From NCBI GenBank assembly GCA_021806295.1, contig JAJZXS010000031.1, forward strand, positions 1-43,184: DNA of 43,184 nt, read 5' to 3'. The notes below the pieces were generated by a model. That model was given only the letters and a program-made list of their open reading frames with translations. It was not told where the DNA came from and did not search any database. Position 1 is the first letter of the stretch. Every line of letters starts with the position of its first letter. Positions 24,966-34,500 of this stretch are shown one piece after another. This stretch comes from Thermoplasmata archaeon (GTDB taxonomy: Archaea; Thermoplasmatota; Thermoplasmata; Thermoplasmatales; Thermoplasmataceae). The translations under genes and the position numbers were made by a program.

Positions 24966-25778
24966 ATGCTTAAGATTATTGAACTGAAGGATAATTTTAT
25001 AAGATTTTCGATTGATGGTATTACTCCGGGAATGGCCAATTCAATAAGGCGTACACTTATAAACGATATCCCGAAGCTTGCAATAGAAAATGTCATTTTC
25101 CACCATGGAGAAATAAGGGATGCAGATGGAAATGTGTATGATTCATCACTTCCACTGTTTGATGAGGTACTAGCTTCCAGGCTCGGCCTTATCCCACTTA
25201 AAACCGACCTTTCAATGAATTTCAGGGATCAGTGCACATGCGGTGGAAAGGGGTGCGATTTATGCACTGTTACATATTCGATAAATAAGCTGGGCCCCGG
25301 TACTGTATATTCATCCGATATAATGCCAGTGAACAATCCTGACCTTAAACCTACCGATCCGCTTATACCCATAATAGAACTCAAAAAAAGCCAGGCTATG
25401 CTGGTAACCTGTGAAGCCATACTTGGAAGAGGTGCAGAGCATGCCAAATGGCAGGCAACTTCAGGTGTTTCATATAAGTATCACCGTAATTTCCATGTAA
25501 ATAAAGAGGTAATGGACAACTGGGAATTCTATAAACAGACATGCCCAAAATCTATAGTCAGTGAAAATGAGAATACCATAGTATTTACCGATGACATACC
25601 ATGCAGTTATCTATCGCAGCTAATGGAGCGTGATGGTGTGGTGGTAGAGGAAGATGAAAATAATTTTATTTTCAAGTTCGAAACAGATGGCTCACTAAGC
25701 GCTGTCGATGTCTTAAAATACGCTTTAAAGAGATTGCCTGAAAGATTCACCTCCCTGATGGAAAGCCTTTCAGATTGA
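24966..25778 (+). CDS. rpoD: DNA-directed RNA polymerase subunit D (Rpo3)
   Basis: Alpha/Rpb3-like assembly subunit of archaeal RNA polymerase; dimerises with subunit L. 270 residues. The dimerisation domain opens with [20 protein letters not shown] (about 14-33). A zinc site C90-x-C92-x4-C97-x2-C100 lies in [12 protein letters not shown]. The insert region that in some archaea (e.g. Sulfolobus) binds a 3Fe-4S or 4Fe-4S cluster through four cysteines has only isolated cysteines here (KQTCPKS, DIPCSY), so no cluster is expected. Two bases after S11. The L18e-L13-S9-RpoN genes that follow in many archaea are absent. Confidence 0.95.
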   Translation: MLKIIELKDNFIRFSIDGITPGMANSIRRTLINDIPKLAIENVIFHHGEIRDADGNVYDSSLPLFDEVLASRLGLIPLKTDLSMNFRDQCTCGGKGCDLCTVTYSINKLGPGTVYSSDIMPVNNPDLKPTDPLIPIIELKKSQAMLVTCEAILGRGAEHAKWQATSGVSYKYHRNFHVNKEVMDNWEFYKQTCPKSIVSENENTIVFTDDIPCSYLSQLMERDGVVVEEDENNFIFKFETDGSLSAVDVLKYALKRLPERFTSLMESLSD

Positions 25779-25896
25779 ATGATTTTTTTAATTTAGAAAT
25801 TATTATTATATAGCACCAGTTTGATTATTAAATTATTTCAATATGCTATTGATAAAAATATTTAAGGTTTTATTATATTTTTTCTTTTTCTATATT

Positions 25897-26760
25897 TTAT
25901 AAATTAAGCCCGAATATGAAAAACATATGGAGCAGTGCAGGATAGGATTCAAATGCAACATATATTCCCACAAGTACGATGATTATCGAAAATACCTTTC
26001 TCAGGGTCCCCTTCTTTCCACCCAGATTTACTGAGAGCTTGGTACCGAGGTACCCGCCAAATATTCCACCGAGAACATACACAACTGCAACAAGGATGAG
26101 AACATCCCCAACAATTCCGCTGCTTATATATTCGAGTCCTGGAGCAACCAGGGCATACCGGATGGCAGTAACAACCCCGAAAGTGCCAACTGCAAGAAGC
26201 GATGTGCCTATGGCCATTCCTATTTTTATTTTCGAAGAGGCAAGCATTCCGGGCACTATCAGAAATCCGCCACCGATTCCAAAAAATCCTGAGGCAAATC
26301 CCACTATGAGCGAGTAAACTGAAACCTTTCCATATTTAGTACTTTTTGTTCTTTCCTTGCAGTCTTCATCAGGAACTGCCCTGCATTTGCTTATGTACAT
26401 GTAAATTCCTATGATGATCATCAACATGGAGAAGAAAAACAGCAGTTCTCCCCCTTTGATAATAAGCCCGGTGGTTGAACCTATCAGTACTCCTATGATG
26501 CCTACTAAGGCAAATACACCACCTAGTTTGATACTTGCATTTTTCTTCCTTAGATGCTGTGCAAAATTTATATAAGCTGTTATACCAACTGCTAGAGCAG
26601 TGGTACCTATGGCCAGATGCGGGTGATGGATCCCGACAAAATAAATGAACAACGGAACTGCGAGTATAGAACCTCCACCTCCTATAAGGCCCAGGCTGAA
26701 TCCAACAGCCACTCCTGAAACTATGGCCAGAATATACTGGATTAATGTTATATCTATCAT
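25897..26760 (-). CDS. TauE/SafE family permease (sulfite/sulfonate exporter type)
   Basis: 287 residues, about eight membrane helices in two similar halves. Each half opens with the family glycine motif: SLGLIGGGGSILAVPLF (about 22-38) and GFFGIGGGFLIVPGM (about 159-173). TauE/SafE proteins export sulfite, sulfoacetate or related sulfur anions, or take up other small anions; the substrate is not determinable here. Cysteines near the middle (KCRAVPDEDCKE) sit in the cytosolic loop. Monocistronic. A perfect palindrome lies three bases upstream of the start codon, so expression is probably repressor-controlled. Confidence 0.85.
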   Translation of the reverse strand: MIDITLIQYILAIVSGVAVGFSLGLIGGGGSILAVPLFIYFVGIHHPHLAIGTTALAVGITAYINFAQHLRKKNASIKLGGVFALVGIIGVLIGSTTGLIIKGGELLFFFSMLMIIIGIYMYISKCRAVPDEDCKERTKSTKYGKVSVYSLIVGFASGFFGIGGGFLIVPGMLASSKIKIGMAIGTSLLAVGTFGVVTAIRYALVAPGLEYISSGIVGDVLILVAVVYVLGGIFGGYLGTKLSVNLGGKKGTLRKVFSIIIVLVGIYVAFESYPALLHMFFIFGLNL

Positions 26761-26762
26761 TT

Positions 26763-26779
26763 AATACCCTATGGGTATT
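26763..26779. promoter_or_regulatory. Palindromic operator AATACCC-TAT-GGGTATT upstream of the TauE gene
   Basis: Perfect seven-base arms with a three-base centre, ending three bases before the ATG (minus strand). The predicted transcription start, about 27 bases downstream of the TATA element, falls inside it. From memory, ATACCC-n-GGGTAT sites are bound by CsoR/CstR-type repressors that control tauE-like and persulfide genes in bacteria. The regulator here is not known. Confidence 0.6.
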
Positions 26780-26787
26780 GCAAATGC

Positions 26788-26796
26788 GTATAAATA
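26788..26796 (-). promoter_or_regulatory. TATA-like promoter of the TauE gene
   Basis: TATTTATAC on the minus strand, about 33 bases before the ATG. It places the transcript start within the palindromic operator. Confidence 0.45.
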
Positions 26797-26867
26797 CATT
26801 ATTCATATAGTAATAAAATTATTCACAATACTGGAAAACAACCACAAAAAATAAGGATATATGATTT

Positions 26868-27434
26868 TTAACTTTCGTGTAGCAGGTTGTTAAGATGGTA
26901 CAGTGCCTTGCCGGCATTTGAATTATCTATTACTATCCATATTTCTGTGTTCAGCCTGTAAATATTTGTGAATTTTATCCCGTATGTCATAAGGTAATCC
27001 GTGATCAGAAGTGTAAGCCCGGGGGTAAATGAAGACTCCTTTGGAAGGATTATTTTTATAAGGGCGATTTTGCTCTGCTGGTTTCCTGTATTTGCTATGC
27101 ATATGTATATATTTGATTCCTTCATTACCAGAATTGTATTTTCAGGAATTTTTTTGATATCATCAAAATAAAGGATGCTGTACTCATATTCTATTGTAAG
27201 AGATGATTTTTTCAGTATTTCCAGGTCATCAGTGTATTCCGGCTTTTCAGTTTTCATATTGGCCAGAACTTTCACAATAGTGTTGAATTTTACGGTCTTT
27301 CCGGTCATGGCCTCAACCTTATCCTTTATATTTTCTGCCACCTTTGTATAATTGCATAATCCACTGGAAATGGCCATAGAATAGATGAGGTTATTGCTGA
27401 CAATTACTTTTACCGAATCAGAGATTTTTGTCAT
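26868..27434 (-). CDS. Unknown protein with probable C-terminal ACT-like fold
   Basis: 188 residues, soluble. The N-terminal part (about 10-60: GLCNYTKVAENIKDKVEAMT, then VKFNTIVKVLANM) looks helical, possibly helix-turn-helix. The C-terminal part (about 135-188: PGLTLLITDYLMTYGIKFTN, IWIVIDNSNAGKALYHLN) has the beta-alpha-beta pattern of an ACT domain. A regulatory protein sensing a small ligand is plausible but not established. Monocistronic, with a short AT-rich upstream region. I do not recognise the family. Confidence 0.65.
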   Translation of the reverse strand: MTKISDSVKVIVSNNLIYSMAISSGLCNYTKVAENIKDKVEAMTGKTVKFNTIVKVLANMKTEKPEYTDDLEILKKSSLTIEYEYSILYFDDIKKIPENTILVMKESNIYICIANTGNQQSKIALIKIILPKESSFTPGLTLLITDYLMTYGIKFTNIYRLNTEIWIVIDNSNAGKALYHLNNLLHES

Positions 27435-27615
27435 AAAACATCATTATATTAACATATAAATTCATTGCCATTGAAAATAAACCATTTAATGCATATCCAT
27501 GATAACTGAGTCGGTATAAATGATGCATTTAATCAACCTGCTGATATAGGAATTATAAAATTTAAGCATAAAATTAATTAAATGCAAACGAATAGATGTG
27601 ATTATCGGTGTATAA

Positions 27616-28431
27616 ATGAAATTAGGTATTATCGCAAGAATCAACTGCCATTCATGTATAAGAATTGCAAGGAGGATAGTGGAAATTGTCCCACCATCAT
27701 GGGAAATCATCATGGAGGATAAGCTTGCAAGATCTATGAACAGAAAAGGCACTGATTTCAGGAATATTGATGCCGATATTATAATCGTGATAGGCGGTGA
27801 CGGAACTATACTGAGGACGGCGCAGCTTTCGAGAGGTAAGATTCTCGGGATCAATGTTGGAGGACTTGGTTTCCTGTCTGAGGTAGAAATAGGGAATATT
27901 GAGGAATCCGTACACAACCTTATTAACGGCAACTACAGAACATACGATGTCATGAAACTGGAAGTTTACATTAATGATAAATTTTTTGGGATGGGAATCA
28001 ATGATATTGTAATACATACAGCAAGGATATCAAAAATAAGGAAATTCAGTGTGTATATAGATGACCGGTTCATGGAAAACACCAGTGCCGATGGGGTTAT
28101 TGTGGCAACTCCCATAGGATCAACCTCTTACTCATACAGTGCCGGGGGGCCAATACTTATCCCGTCGCTGAAGGCAATGGTGATATCGTATATAGCCCCA
28201 TTCGGATCAAGGCTCAGGCCAATAGTATGCCCTGATAGCAGTAAGATTACAATAAAAATTATCGGAAAATTCAGCTCCCTGGTAATAATAGACGGACAGA
28301 GGGAAGCAGTGGTCAACGGAAACGACCGCGTAGACATTAAGGTTTCCAGTGAAAGACTGACCTTCATAGAACTCAAAAATTCATTTTATGACAGGCTCAG
28401 GGAGAAACTGATTAAAGATGTGGTCAATTAG
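27616..28431 (+). CDS. nadK: NAD kinase
   Basis: Phosphorylates NAD to NADP using ATP or polyphosphate; cytosolic. 271 residues. The signature IIIVIGGDGTILRTAQ has GGDGT at 60-64. GINDIVIH corresponds to the NE/D motif and TPIGSTSYSYSAGGP to the conserved Gly-rich substrate loop. The start ATG follows a GGTG Shine-Dalgarno-like segment. The 3' end overlaps the JAMM protease gene by 14 bases, so the two are co-transcribed. Confidence 0.95.
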   Translation: MKLGIIARINCHSCIRIARRIVEIVPPSWEIIMEDKLARSMNRKGTDFRNIDADIIIVIGGDGTILRTAQLSRGKILGINVGGLGFLSEVEIGNIEESVHNLINGNYRTYDVMKLEVYINDKFFGMGINDIVIHTARISKIRKFSVYIDDRFMENTSADGVIVATPIGSTSYSYSAGGPILIPSLKAMVISYIAPFGSRLRPIVCPDSSKITIKIIGKFSSLVIIDGQREAVVNGNDRVDIKVSSERLTFIELKNSFYDRLREKLIKDVVN

Positions 28432-28780
28432 AGAACGCACGCTCAGGATGATAATGGAGGCTTCAAAGGATTCGTATCCCAATGAGTTCGGTGCCATGCT
28501 AAGGGCAGAGCACAATATTATTTATGAAATAGCAATGCTGCCGGGAACCATCAGCGGACATGTACATGTTATATTCCAGGCATATTCCATGCCCATAGAT
28601 TTCAGCTATGTTGGGTCAGTCCATTCACACCCCTCTGGCAATACGCACCCTTCAGATGCTGACCTTCATATGTTCTCAAATACAGGTCCCGTACATATAA
28701 TAGTAGGGTACCCCTATAATTTAAACAACTACTCGGCGTATACAAGGAATGGCGACCCATTAAAGCTGGAGATTATTTAG
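28418..28780 (+). CDS. JAMM/MPN-domain metalloprotease (deSAMPylase-like)
   Basis: 120 residues forming a single MPN domain. The zinc site is complete: E23 (NEFGAMLRA), then the H69-x-H71-P-x6-S79-x2-D82 signature in SVHSHPSGNTHPSDADLH. Archaeal JAMM proteins of this size remove ubiquitin-like SAMP modifiers from proteins or process them; this role is inferred from the family. It begins inside the nadK 3' end. Convergent with pelota, overlapping it by four bases. Confidence 0.9.
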   Translation: MWSIRERTLRMIMEASKDSYPNEFGAMLRAEHNIIYEIAMLPGTISGHVHVIFQAYSMPIDFSYVGSVHSHPSGNTHPSDADLHMFSNTGPVHIIVGYPYNLNNYSAYTRNGDPLKLEII

Positions 28781-29799
28781 TACCTGTATCTGAGTATGCC
28801 ACAGTAACCACCGAACTGTTTTATGATTTCACCGGAATCCGTGTAATCACTGATTACATGAACATTTACACCGTTTATCTGGGATAGCAGGACTCTTGTC
28901 TCCGGATCCCTGAATTTTGATTCCGATATGAGCAGGTCTTCGAGCATGTTCATGGATGCGTATTTTACTATTTCATCGTAACCGTAAACACTCAATCCGG
29001 TTTTATTCAAATTTTTGAGAAAGTTCTGTATAATCTTTTCATCTCCTGCGATCCGGGCGCCTTTCAGTATATCCTCTGATTGCTTTTCTCCCATGAACTG
29101 GTATATGCCCCGCTTCCCGGCATCAGTTTCTGCAATATCATAGACAGCAATGCCATTAAAGAATGGGTCTGCCTTCATCATGTCATAGAATTTTGTATGC
29201 TCGAAGCCGGGGCCGAGGACTATTACTGTTGAGAGGTTTCTGATATTTTTAAGCACCCGGATTATCTCACTGTAGTAATCTGAATCACTGCCCCTAGATT
29301 CATAATCCTTCCCAGACCTGCCGGATGATATTTCCCCCATGTCCTGTATTCCATATGATTTCAAAAGAGCCACAGTGCAGGATTCGTCATCCATGGACAC
29401 AAATACAACTGAGTTTTTATAATAACTGTCCACGGCTTCCTTCAGGAGTTTTGATTCCTCCTGGCTCATATCCTTTATGAGTGTAATTTCGTCATCAACA
29501 CCTACCATCACAGACTGGTGGCTTCCGGTATTTTCGCCCTCTATTATTTCCCCCAGAATTTTCAGGCTATCGGTATATGGCAGGAAGTCAACCTTTTCTA
29601 TTTTTAACTTTACCGTGATTTTCTTCCTTTCTGCTGACTTTGCACGGGTCATATCAGAGTTCTGTTCCTGTCTCCTGAACACTGATGTTATTATGCTGTC
29701 ACCCGGTGCCATTATATTTTTAAGGTACCAGAGGTCGTCCATGGTATTTATAAGTAAAACGATTTTCGAATTTTTCCTGTCATCCTCTATGATTTTCAA
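28777..29799 (-). CDS. pelA: Pelota (Dom34 homologue), mRNA surveillance factor
   Basis: Recognises stalled ribosomes and, with aEF1A and ABCE1, releases the subunits. 340 residues in three domains: an Sm-like N-terminal domain with NTMDDLWYLKNIMAPGDSI (18-36) and RKKITVKLKIEKVDF, an eRF1-like middle domain (about 130-255), and an L30e-like C-terminal domain ending QINGVNVHVISDYTDSGEI. No GGQ motif is present, as expected for Pelota versus aRF1. The start is TTG (KIIEDDRKNSK); no ATG fits, and a TATA-like TTTTAATTAAA lies upstream. Confidence 0.95.
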   Translation of the reverse strand: MKIIEDDRKNSKIVLLINTMDDLWYLKNIMAPGDSIITSVFRRQEQNSDMTRAKSAERKKITVKLKIEKVDFLPYTDSLKILGEIIEGENTGSHQSVMVGVDDEITLIKDMSQEESKLLKEAVDSYYKNSVVFVSMDDESCTVALLKSYGIQDMGEISSGRSGKDYESRGSDSDYYSEIIRVLKNIRNLSTVIVLGPGFEHTKFYDMMKADPFFNGIAVYDIAETDAGKRGIYQFMGEKQSEDILKGARIAGDEKIIQNFLKNLNKTGLSVYGYDEIVKYASMNMLEDLLISESKFRDPETRVLLSQINGVNVHVISDYTDSGEIIKQFGGYCGILRYRY

Positions 29800-29829
29800 T
29801 TATAGTTGATTTTAATTTTAATTAAAAAC

Positions 29830-30273
29830 TTAGCCTTTGAGAATAGAATCTATCTCCAGGAGTATTTTTTCGTAATGGCTTCCCTTCCAGTAATATTTAT
29901 TGCAGTATGGACAGTATTTTACCATCCTGAATCTTGATTTGACCGATTCGAATTCCTCGCCCATCCTGTCTGAACAGACTTCCTCCAGCAGGCCGTTGCA
30001 TATTGGGCACCTGGAGAAAAATAATTTCATCTCAGGAGGGAACATCTGTGCTATTTGTTTAATCTGTAGTTTAAAATATGGGCTATCAAGAAATATGGAT
30101 CTGCTGTATCTTTTATAAAATTCATAATCTCTGGTAAGAAGTATTCTGTTTTCAGCTATGCACTTTTTAAGTATATCAGTGTCATTCTGGCATCCGGGAT
30201 AAGATGTATCATACCCCATAATGCGCATCCATTTACAGGTTTTCCCAATCATGTGATCGGCCATGAATTTAGG
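29830..30273 (-). CDS. Mut7-C domain RNase (PIN-like) with zinc ribbon
   Basis: 147 residues from the ATG of MPKFMADHMIGKTCKWMRIM. The Mut7-C/DUF82 fold is a PIN-like nuclease: an early Asp (MADHMIG), GYDTSYPG, and LLTRDYEFYKR carrying the acidic pair. A C-terminal zinc ribbon has CPICNG and CPYCNKYYW. Predicted single-strand RNase or RNA-binding protein. The start overlaps the stop of ubiX (ATGCCTAA), so translation is coupled; an upstream in-frame start inside ubiX is less likely. Confidence 0.88.
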   Translation of the reverse strand, partial: PKFMADHMIGKTCKWMRIMGYDTSYPGCQNDTDILKKCIAENRILLTRDYEFYKRYSRSIFLDSPYFKLQIKQIAQMFPPEMKLFFSRCPICNGLLEEVCSDRMGEEFESVKSRFRMVKYCPYCNKYYWKGSHYEKILLEIDSILKG

Positions 30274-30823
30274 CATCCTTCCACCTTGGGGACAGGCTGT
30301 TTTCAATCCCGGCAAGGTCAAGTACACGGGCAACCACGAAATTAACCATATCGTCCATGGTTGAGGGCCTGTTGTAATATCCCGGTATTGCCGGAGATAC
30401 GATTACATTGTCCCTTGATAATTTTAGCATATTCTCCAGCATTATGGTGCTGAATGGCATCTCTCTGGGCACAATGATAAACTTTCTCCTTTCCTTCAAT
30501 GCCACAGTTGCGACCCGTGTAATCAGTGTGTCTGATATGCCAGCAGATATTTTTGCAAGTGTTGATGAGGAGCATGGAATAATAACAAATGTTGAGAATA
30601 TGAAGCTGCCTGAACTTATTCTGGCAGCTATATCACTATCGTTATAAACATAATCAGCCAGGCTTTTTATATATTCTATCTTATAGTCGCTTTCCAGTGA
30701 CATAACCTTTCTGGCGCTATCCGAAATTACCAGGTGTATTTCAGCATCCCTGAGATTTTCAAGCAACCTGACAGCAAGTACAGTTCCCGATGCCCCTGTA
30801 ATGCCAACAACTATTTTTTCCAT
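30269..30823 (-). CDS. ubiX: Flavin prenyltransferase UbiX
   Basis: Attaches a dimethylallyl group to FMN to give prenylated FMN, the cofactor of UbiD decarboxylases. 184 residues from the ATG of MEKIVVGITGASGTVLAVRL. The FMN-binding GITGASGT and CSSSTLAKISAGISDTLITR segments are present, as are VPREMPFSTIMLENM and PAIPGYYNRPSTMDDMV, which shape the prenyl site. No ubiD gene lies in this window. First gene of a pair with the Mut7-C RNase. Confidence 0.93.
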   Translation of the reverse strand: MEKIVVGITGASGTVLAVRLLENLRDAEIHLVISDSARKVMSLESDYKIEYIKSLADYVYNDSDIAARISSGSFIFSTFVIIPCSSSTLAKISAGISDTLITRVATVALKERRKFIIVPREMPFSTIMLENMLKLSRDNVIVSPAIPGYYNRPSTMDDMVNFVVARVLDLAGIENSLSPRWKDA

Positions 30824-30851
30824 GTAAGTCAAATATGTTATTATAAGATAT

Positions 30852-31400
30852 TTATTTTTTCCTGTTGAATACGTAGTACAGTGCAATCATTCCTGCTATT
30901 ATGGCCACGATTATGCCAACATCAAGATAGTCTTTAGATATGGGCTTTACTGCCGGCTTTGAAAATGAAAATCCGGGGTATGCGCCTGCATTGAGTGCCT
31001 GGATATCTGTATATCCCTTTACCTGGGAGGTTTCGCCCTTTGTATCATTAAATGCCAGGGTCATATTCTTGAGTGTGGGTGTTCCTATGCCTGAAAGCGC
31101 CTGGATAAATTGAAGTCCATAGGGGTTCATGCCTGTATAGCTCAAATCGTAGACTATGAGATACTGTGTGGATTTATTGAAGCTGTACTTAACATAATGC
31201 GTATTATCAATTACACTTGAGAAGAAAGAAATCCAGTCTGACCCTGTTATCGTTTCATTTGTTCCATTATAGTTATATGTTATGGATGGAAGCGTTGAGG
31301 GGGCAGCAGGCAATGTTACAGTTGAGGCTGAAGAGGCAAATGGAGCCATTACCATAACTAGCGAAAGGACAATAATAACTACTGGTAGATATTTTTTCAT
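30852..31400 (-). CDS. Secreted or cell-surface protein with C-terminal anchor, unknown
   Basis: 182 residues: an N-terminal signal peptide (KKYLPVVIIVLSLVMVMAPF, cleavage near residue 24), an extracellular Ser/Thr/Asn-rich domain with several N-x-S/T sites, and a C-terminal helix (about 158-178, GIIVAIIAGMIALYYVF) ended by NRKK. No known domain recognised. It is transcribed divergently from the sedolisin gene with a 128-base shared upstream region, so a joint surface or extracellular role is possible (inference). Confidence 0.75.
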   Translation of the reverse strand: MKKYLPVVIIVLSLVMVMAPFASSASTVTLPAAPSTLPSITYNYNGTNETITGSDWISFFSSVIDNTHYVKYSFNKSTQYLIVYDLSYTGMNPYGLQFIQALSGIGTPTLKNMTLAFNDTKGETSQVKGYTDIQALNAGAYPGFSFSKPAVKPISKDYLDVGIIVAIIAGMIALYYVFNRKK

Positions 31401-31494
31401 TCGTCCTGTATATTAATCTAGGTTTAAAATCTTTTTCTTATCTTTTGTATTTATCAGGTTATAGGTTGCAGTTTATTTTGGTCCTTTTAACATT

Positions 31495-31504
31495 AAGTAT
31501 ATTA
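31495..31504 (+). promoter_or_regulatory. TATA-like promoter of the sedolisin gene
   Basis: AAGTATATTA centred about 29 bases upstream of the ATG at 31529; supports that start over a TTG at 31445. Confidence 0.4.
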
Positions 31505-31528
31505 AGTAAGATTGATTTTCAGAAATAT

Positions 31529-34500
31529 ATGGAATCCGGGAGAAAAAGAATATTAGCGGTTACCCTTGTATTTATTTTTATACTTTCTGCGCTTGCCATT
31601 TCAGAAACCAATTATCCCCCATCTGTGGCCACAGTAGATGCGAATAGCGGAAATAATACATCTCCTGTGCTGCTTGCATATATCCCTTCATCCTTTCATC
31701 AGTATGTTGGCAGCCAGTTAAATAATAGTAAAATTCCCTATACTTATTATGGGAACCTACTCAACGTTAATGATTCCAGCAACCGTGGTTCCATTTCGTA
31801 TATTTTCAGCATGCTCAATAGGACTCTTGGCATACAGTATTTTATATTCAACAGCTCAGATGATTTTGTACCATATGAAGAAAATGCATCCTATCTGGCA
31901 AATCCCTATACTCCGGCCAATATATATGACGCATATGATATGAACTACATACATGACCAGGGATATTATGGAAATAACACAACAATAGCAGTGGTTGACG
32001 CATATGGAGACCCCACAATAAACTACGATGTAAGCGCATTTGACAACCTCACCGGCCTCCCGGCCATTAATTTGAACATATCCACACCTGAGGGGGCCAT
32101 AACATCAACAAACAGCAACTGGGCATCTGAGACCGCCATAGATGTTGAATGGTCTCATGCAATGGCCCCCGGCGCCAAAATCAATCTTGTGCTATCACCT
32201 GGAGATGGATCAAGGCTCCTTGATTCAGTGGCCTATGCAGTCACGCACCACCTTGGAAATATAATATCCATAAGCTGGGGGCAGGCTGAGAGCCAGATGA
32301 CCGCGCATGAGCTCAGTGAGCTGAACAGCATATACAGGCAGGCAGCGGAGGAGAACATCACTGTTGTTGCAGCCTCAGGCGACCAGGGCGCCAATGATGG
32401 GACCTCCGCCAAAACTGTTAACTTCCCGGCATCTGACCCCTATGTACTTGGGGTTGGAGGCGCAACCCTAACTGAAACTTCCAGTGGAGGGTATACCCAG
32501 ACAGCCTGGGGAGAAACAGTAAATGGCAAGGTAGAGGCAAGCGGTGGCGGATTCTCCTCATACTTCTCAACTCCTTATTACCAGGTAGCGCCAAATTATA
32601 CAGAAGAAAAAAGAGGGGTACCTGATGTATCCCTGGATGCAAATCCCAATACTGGCGTGTTAACCATAGTTGATGGCAGGGAATATACACTGGGCGGCAC
32701 CAGTATTGCAACCCCAATGTGGGCTGGAATCATAGCAACAATGGACCAGTACTATAACAGGTCTCTTGGCCTGGTTAATCCCATATTTTATAAAATATCT
32801 GAGACAAAATACTATTCAAAAGCTTTCACTCAGATTACGTCTGGTGGAAATTATGGCTACAGTGCTGGACCAGGATGGAATCCTGTGACAGGGCTCGGAA
32901 CACCCTTAGTAAGCAATCTAATCAATGATACCGGAAAGATCCTCAATGGATATGGAACAGTTGCCACATTTAACAATACTACATACGCAACAGGGATTAG
33001 TGCCACCATTAATGTTTCCGGCAATTCTGTTGAGCAGTACAATGGAAGTACTTTTTACTATACAGGTTTTTATGATAATCCTGAAAATTATATTAAGTTC
33101 GGGATACTGACCAATGAAACGGGATATTACTATGAGTACAGCGTATATGAAAATGGGACAAGAACCTATGGCATACTGAAAGGGTCTGCAGCTGCCGATA
33201 TAGGGGTTAACATATCTGGAAGTGAGATAGAATTCATGGTAAATGGAACTCCAGTCAAGGACCTTAATATGCCACTGGCATTTGCAGGGGAATACAGGGC
33301 CGCAGTTGGTGCACAGCAGGATAACGCCAGAATTAACTTTGTCAGTATACCTGAGGGTACATACAGTCACATAAAGATAACAAATGAAACAGGAAATATT
33401 GCATATTCAGGAATTTACCAGCAGGGATACAGCACAGTTGGCACATCCTACAGCAATATTACCCTTTCATATAATAGCTCCACAGGCACCTTAACCGCCA
33501 TACAGGGACCGGAAGTCGATAAGATGATCTATGGAACACACGGGGCTGTGCATATTGATTACACAATATCATTCGGTGTCAAATCCACAGTTAAATTCAG
33601 CCTCAGCAACGGCGAATATGCAACCTATACGGTAAATGGCAGCAGTCTTGGTAGCAGTCCATCCCTCAGTGGGGGATATTATAATGTTGTTGCCACAGAA
33701 AGCAATGGCAGCACCATATCAAGGGAAATCTATGTTCCACATATAGAAACTGAGTCCATCACGTTGAATTACACACCGTCATATGCCAGCCCGAAATACA
33801 CAATGTTTGTAGACGGTTTCTTCAGGTACACAGGAACCTCTGGCACCGTGAGTGCATATGAACTTGTAGGCAGTAATTTCGTTAATGTAAGTGCTGATGG
33901 CTTTTACCCGGCCTCTGCTTCTGGAAATACCATTACATCTGTAACCATGACCCCAGAAAAAGTTCTCCTGAACGTATTCGTCTCAAATGGAAATGTAAAT
34001 GTAACAATGAATGGAAACAGCACAGAAAACAATGGAGGATACCATTATCTCATGATTAAGCCGGAAAATGTGGATATAAATGTGAGCAAGGCAGGGTATT
34101 CAACGTATAATAGATCTGTTGATCTAATACCGGGTGAAAGCAGATATGTATATGTGCTGCTGACACCGGATAATACCAGCCTTAAGGAGGCAACAGGCAC
34201 AGTTGAGAACATACAGTATGATTACAATATCAGCAATGCCAATATAACATATAATGGAAAATCCCTTGGATACACCAACCAGTCGGGCGAATATACGGTA
34301 TTTTTGAATGGAACAGAGGATTTAACATTCCATGAATACCTATACAACAACAATACAACAGCCATTTCTACAGGGAGTAATAATGTGGTTTATATGAGCC
34401 CTGCCAGTGTATCCATTGTAATAGTAAATTTCAAAATCACTTACAGTCTTCCACTGGGATTCTATTTTGCCTTTGTTTCATGGGATAAATATCCATTGAA

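Noticed and set aside
27495-27540. Possible box C/D sRNA (ATGATG and CTGA elements between the unknown gene and nadK)
   Set aside because: The C and D boxes are not spaced to leave two guide regions, and the C box lacks its last base.
32418-33370. Two long minus-strand frames inside the sedolisin gene
   Set aside because: They are shadows of a strongly conserved catalytic domain, with His/Cys/Pro-rich composition typical of antisense reading and no promoter.
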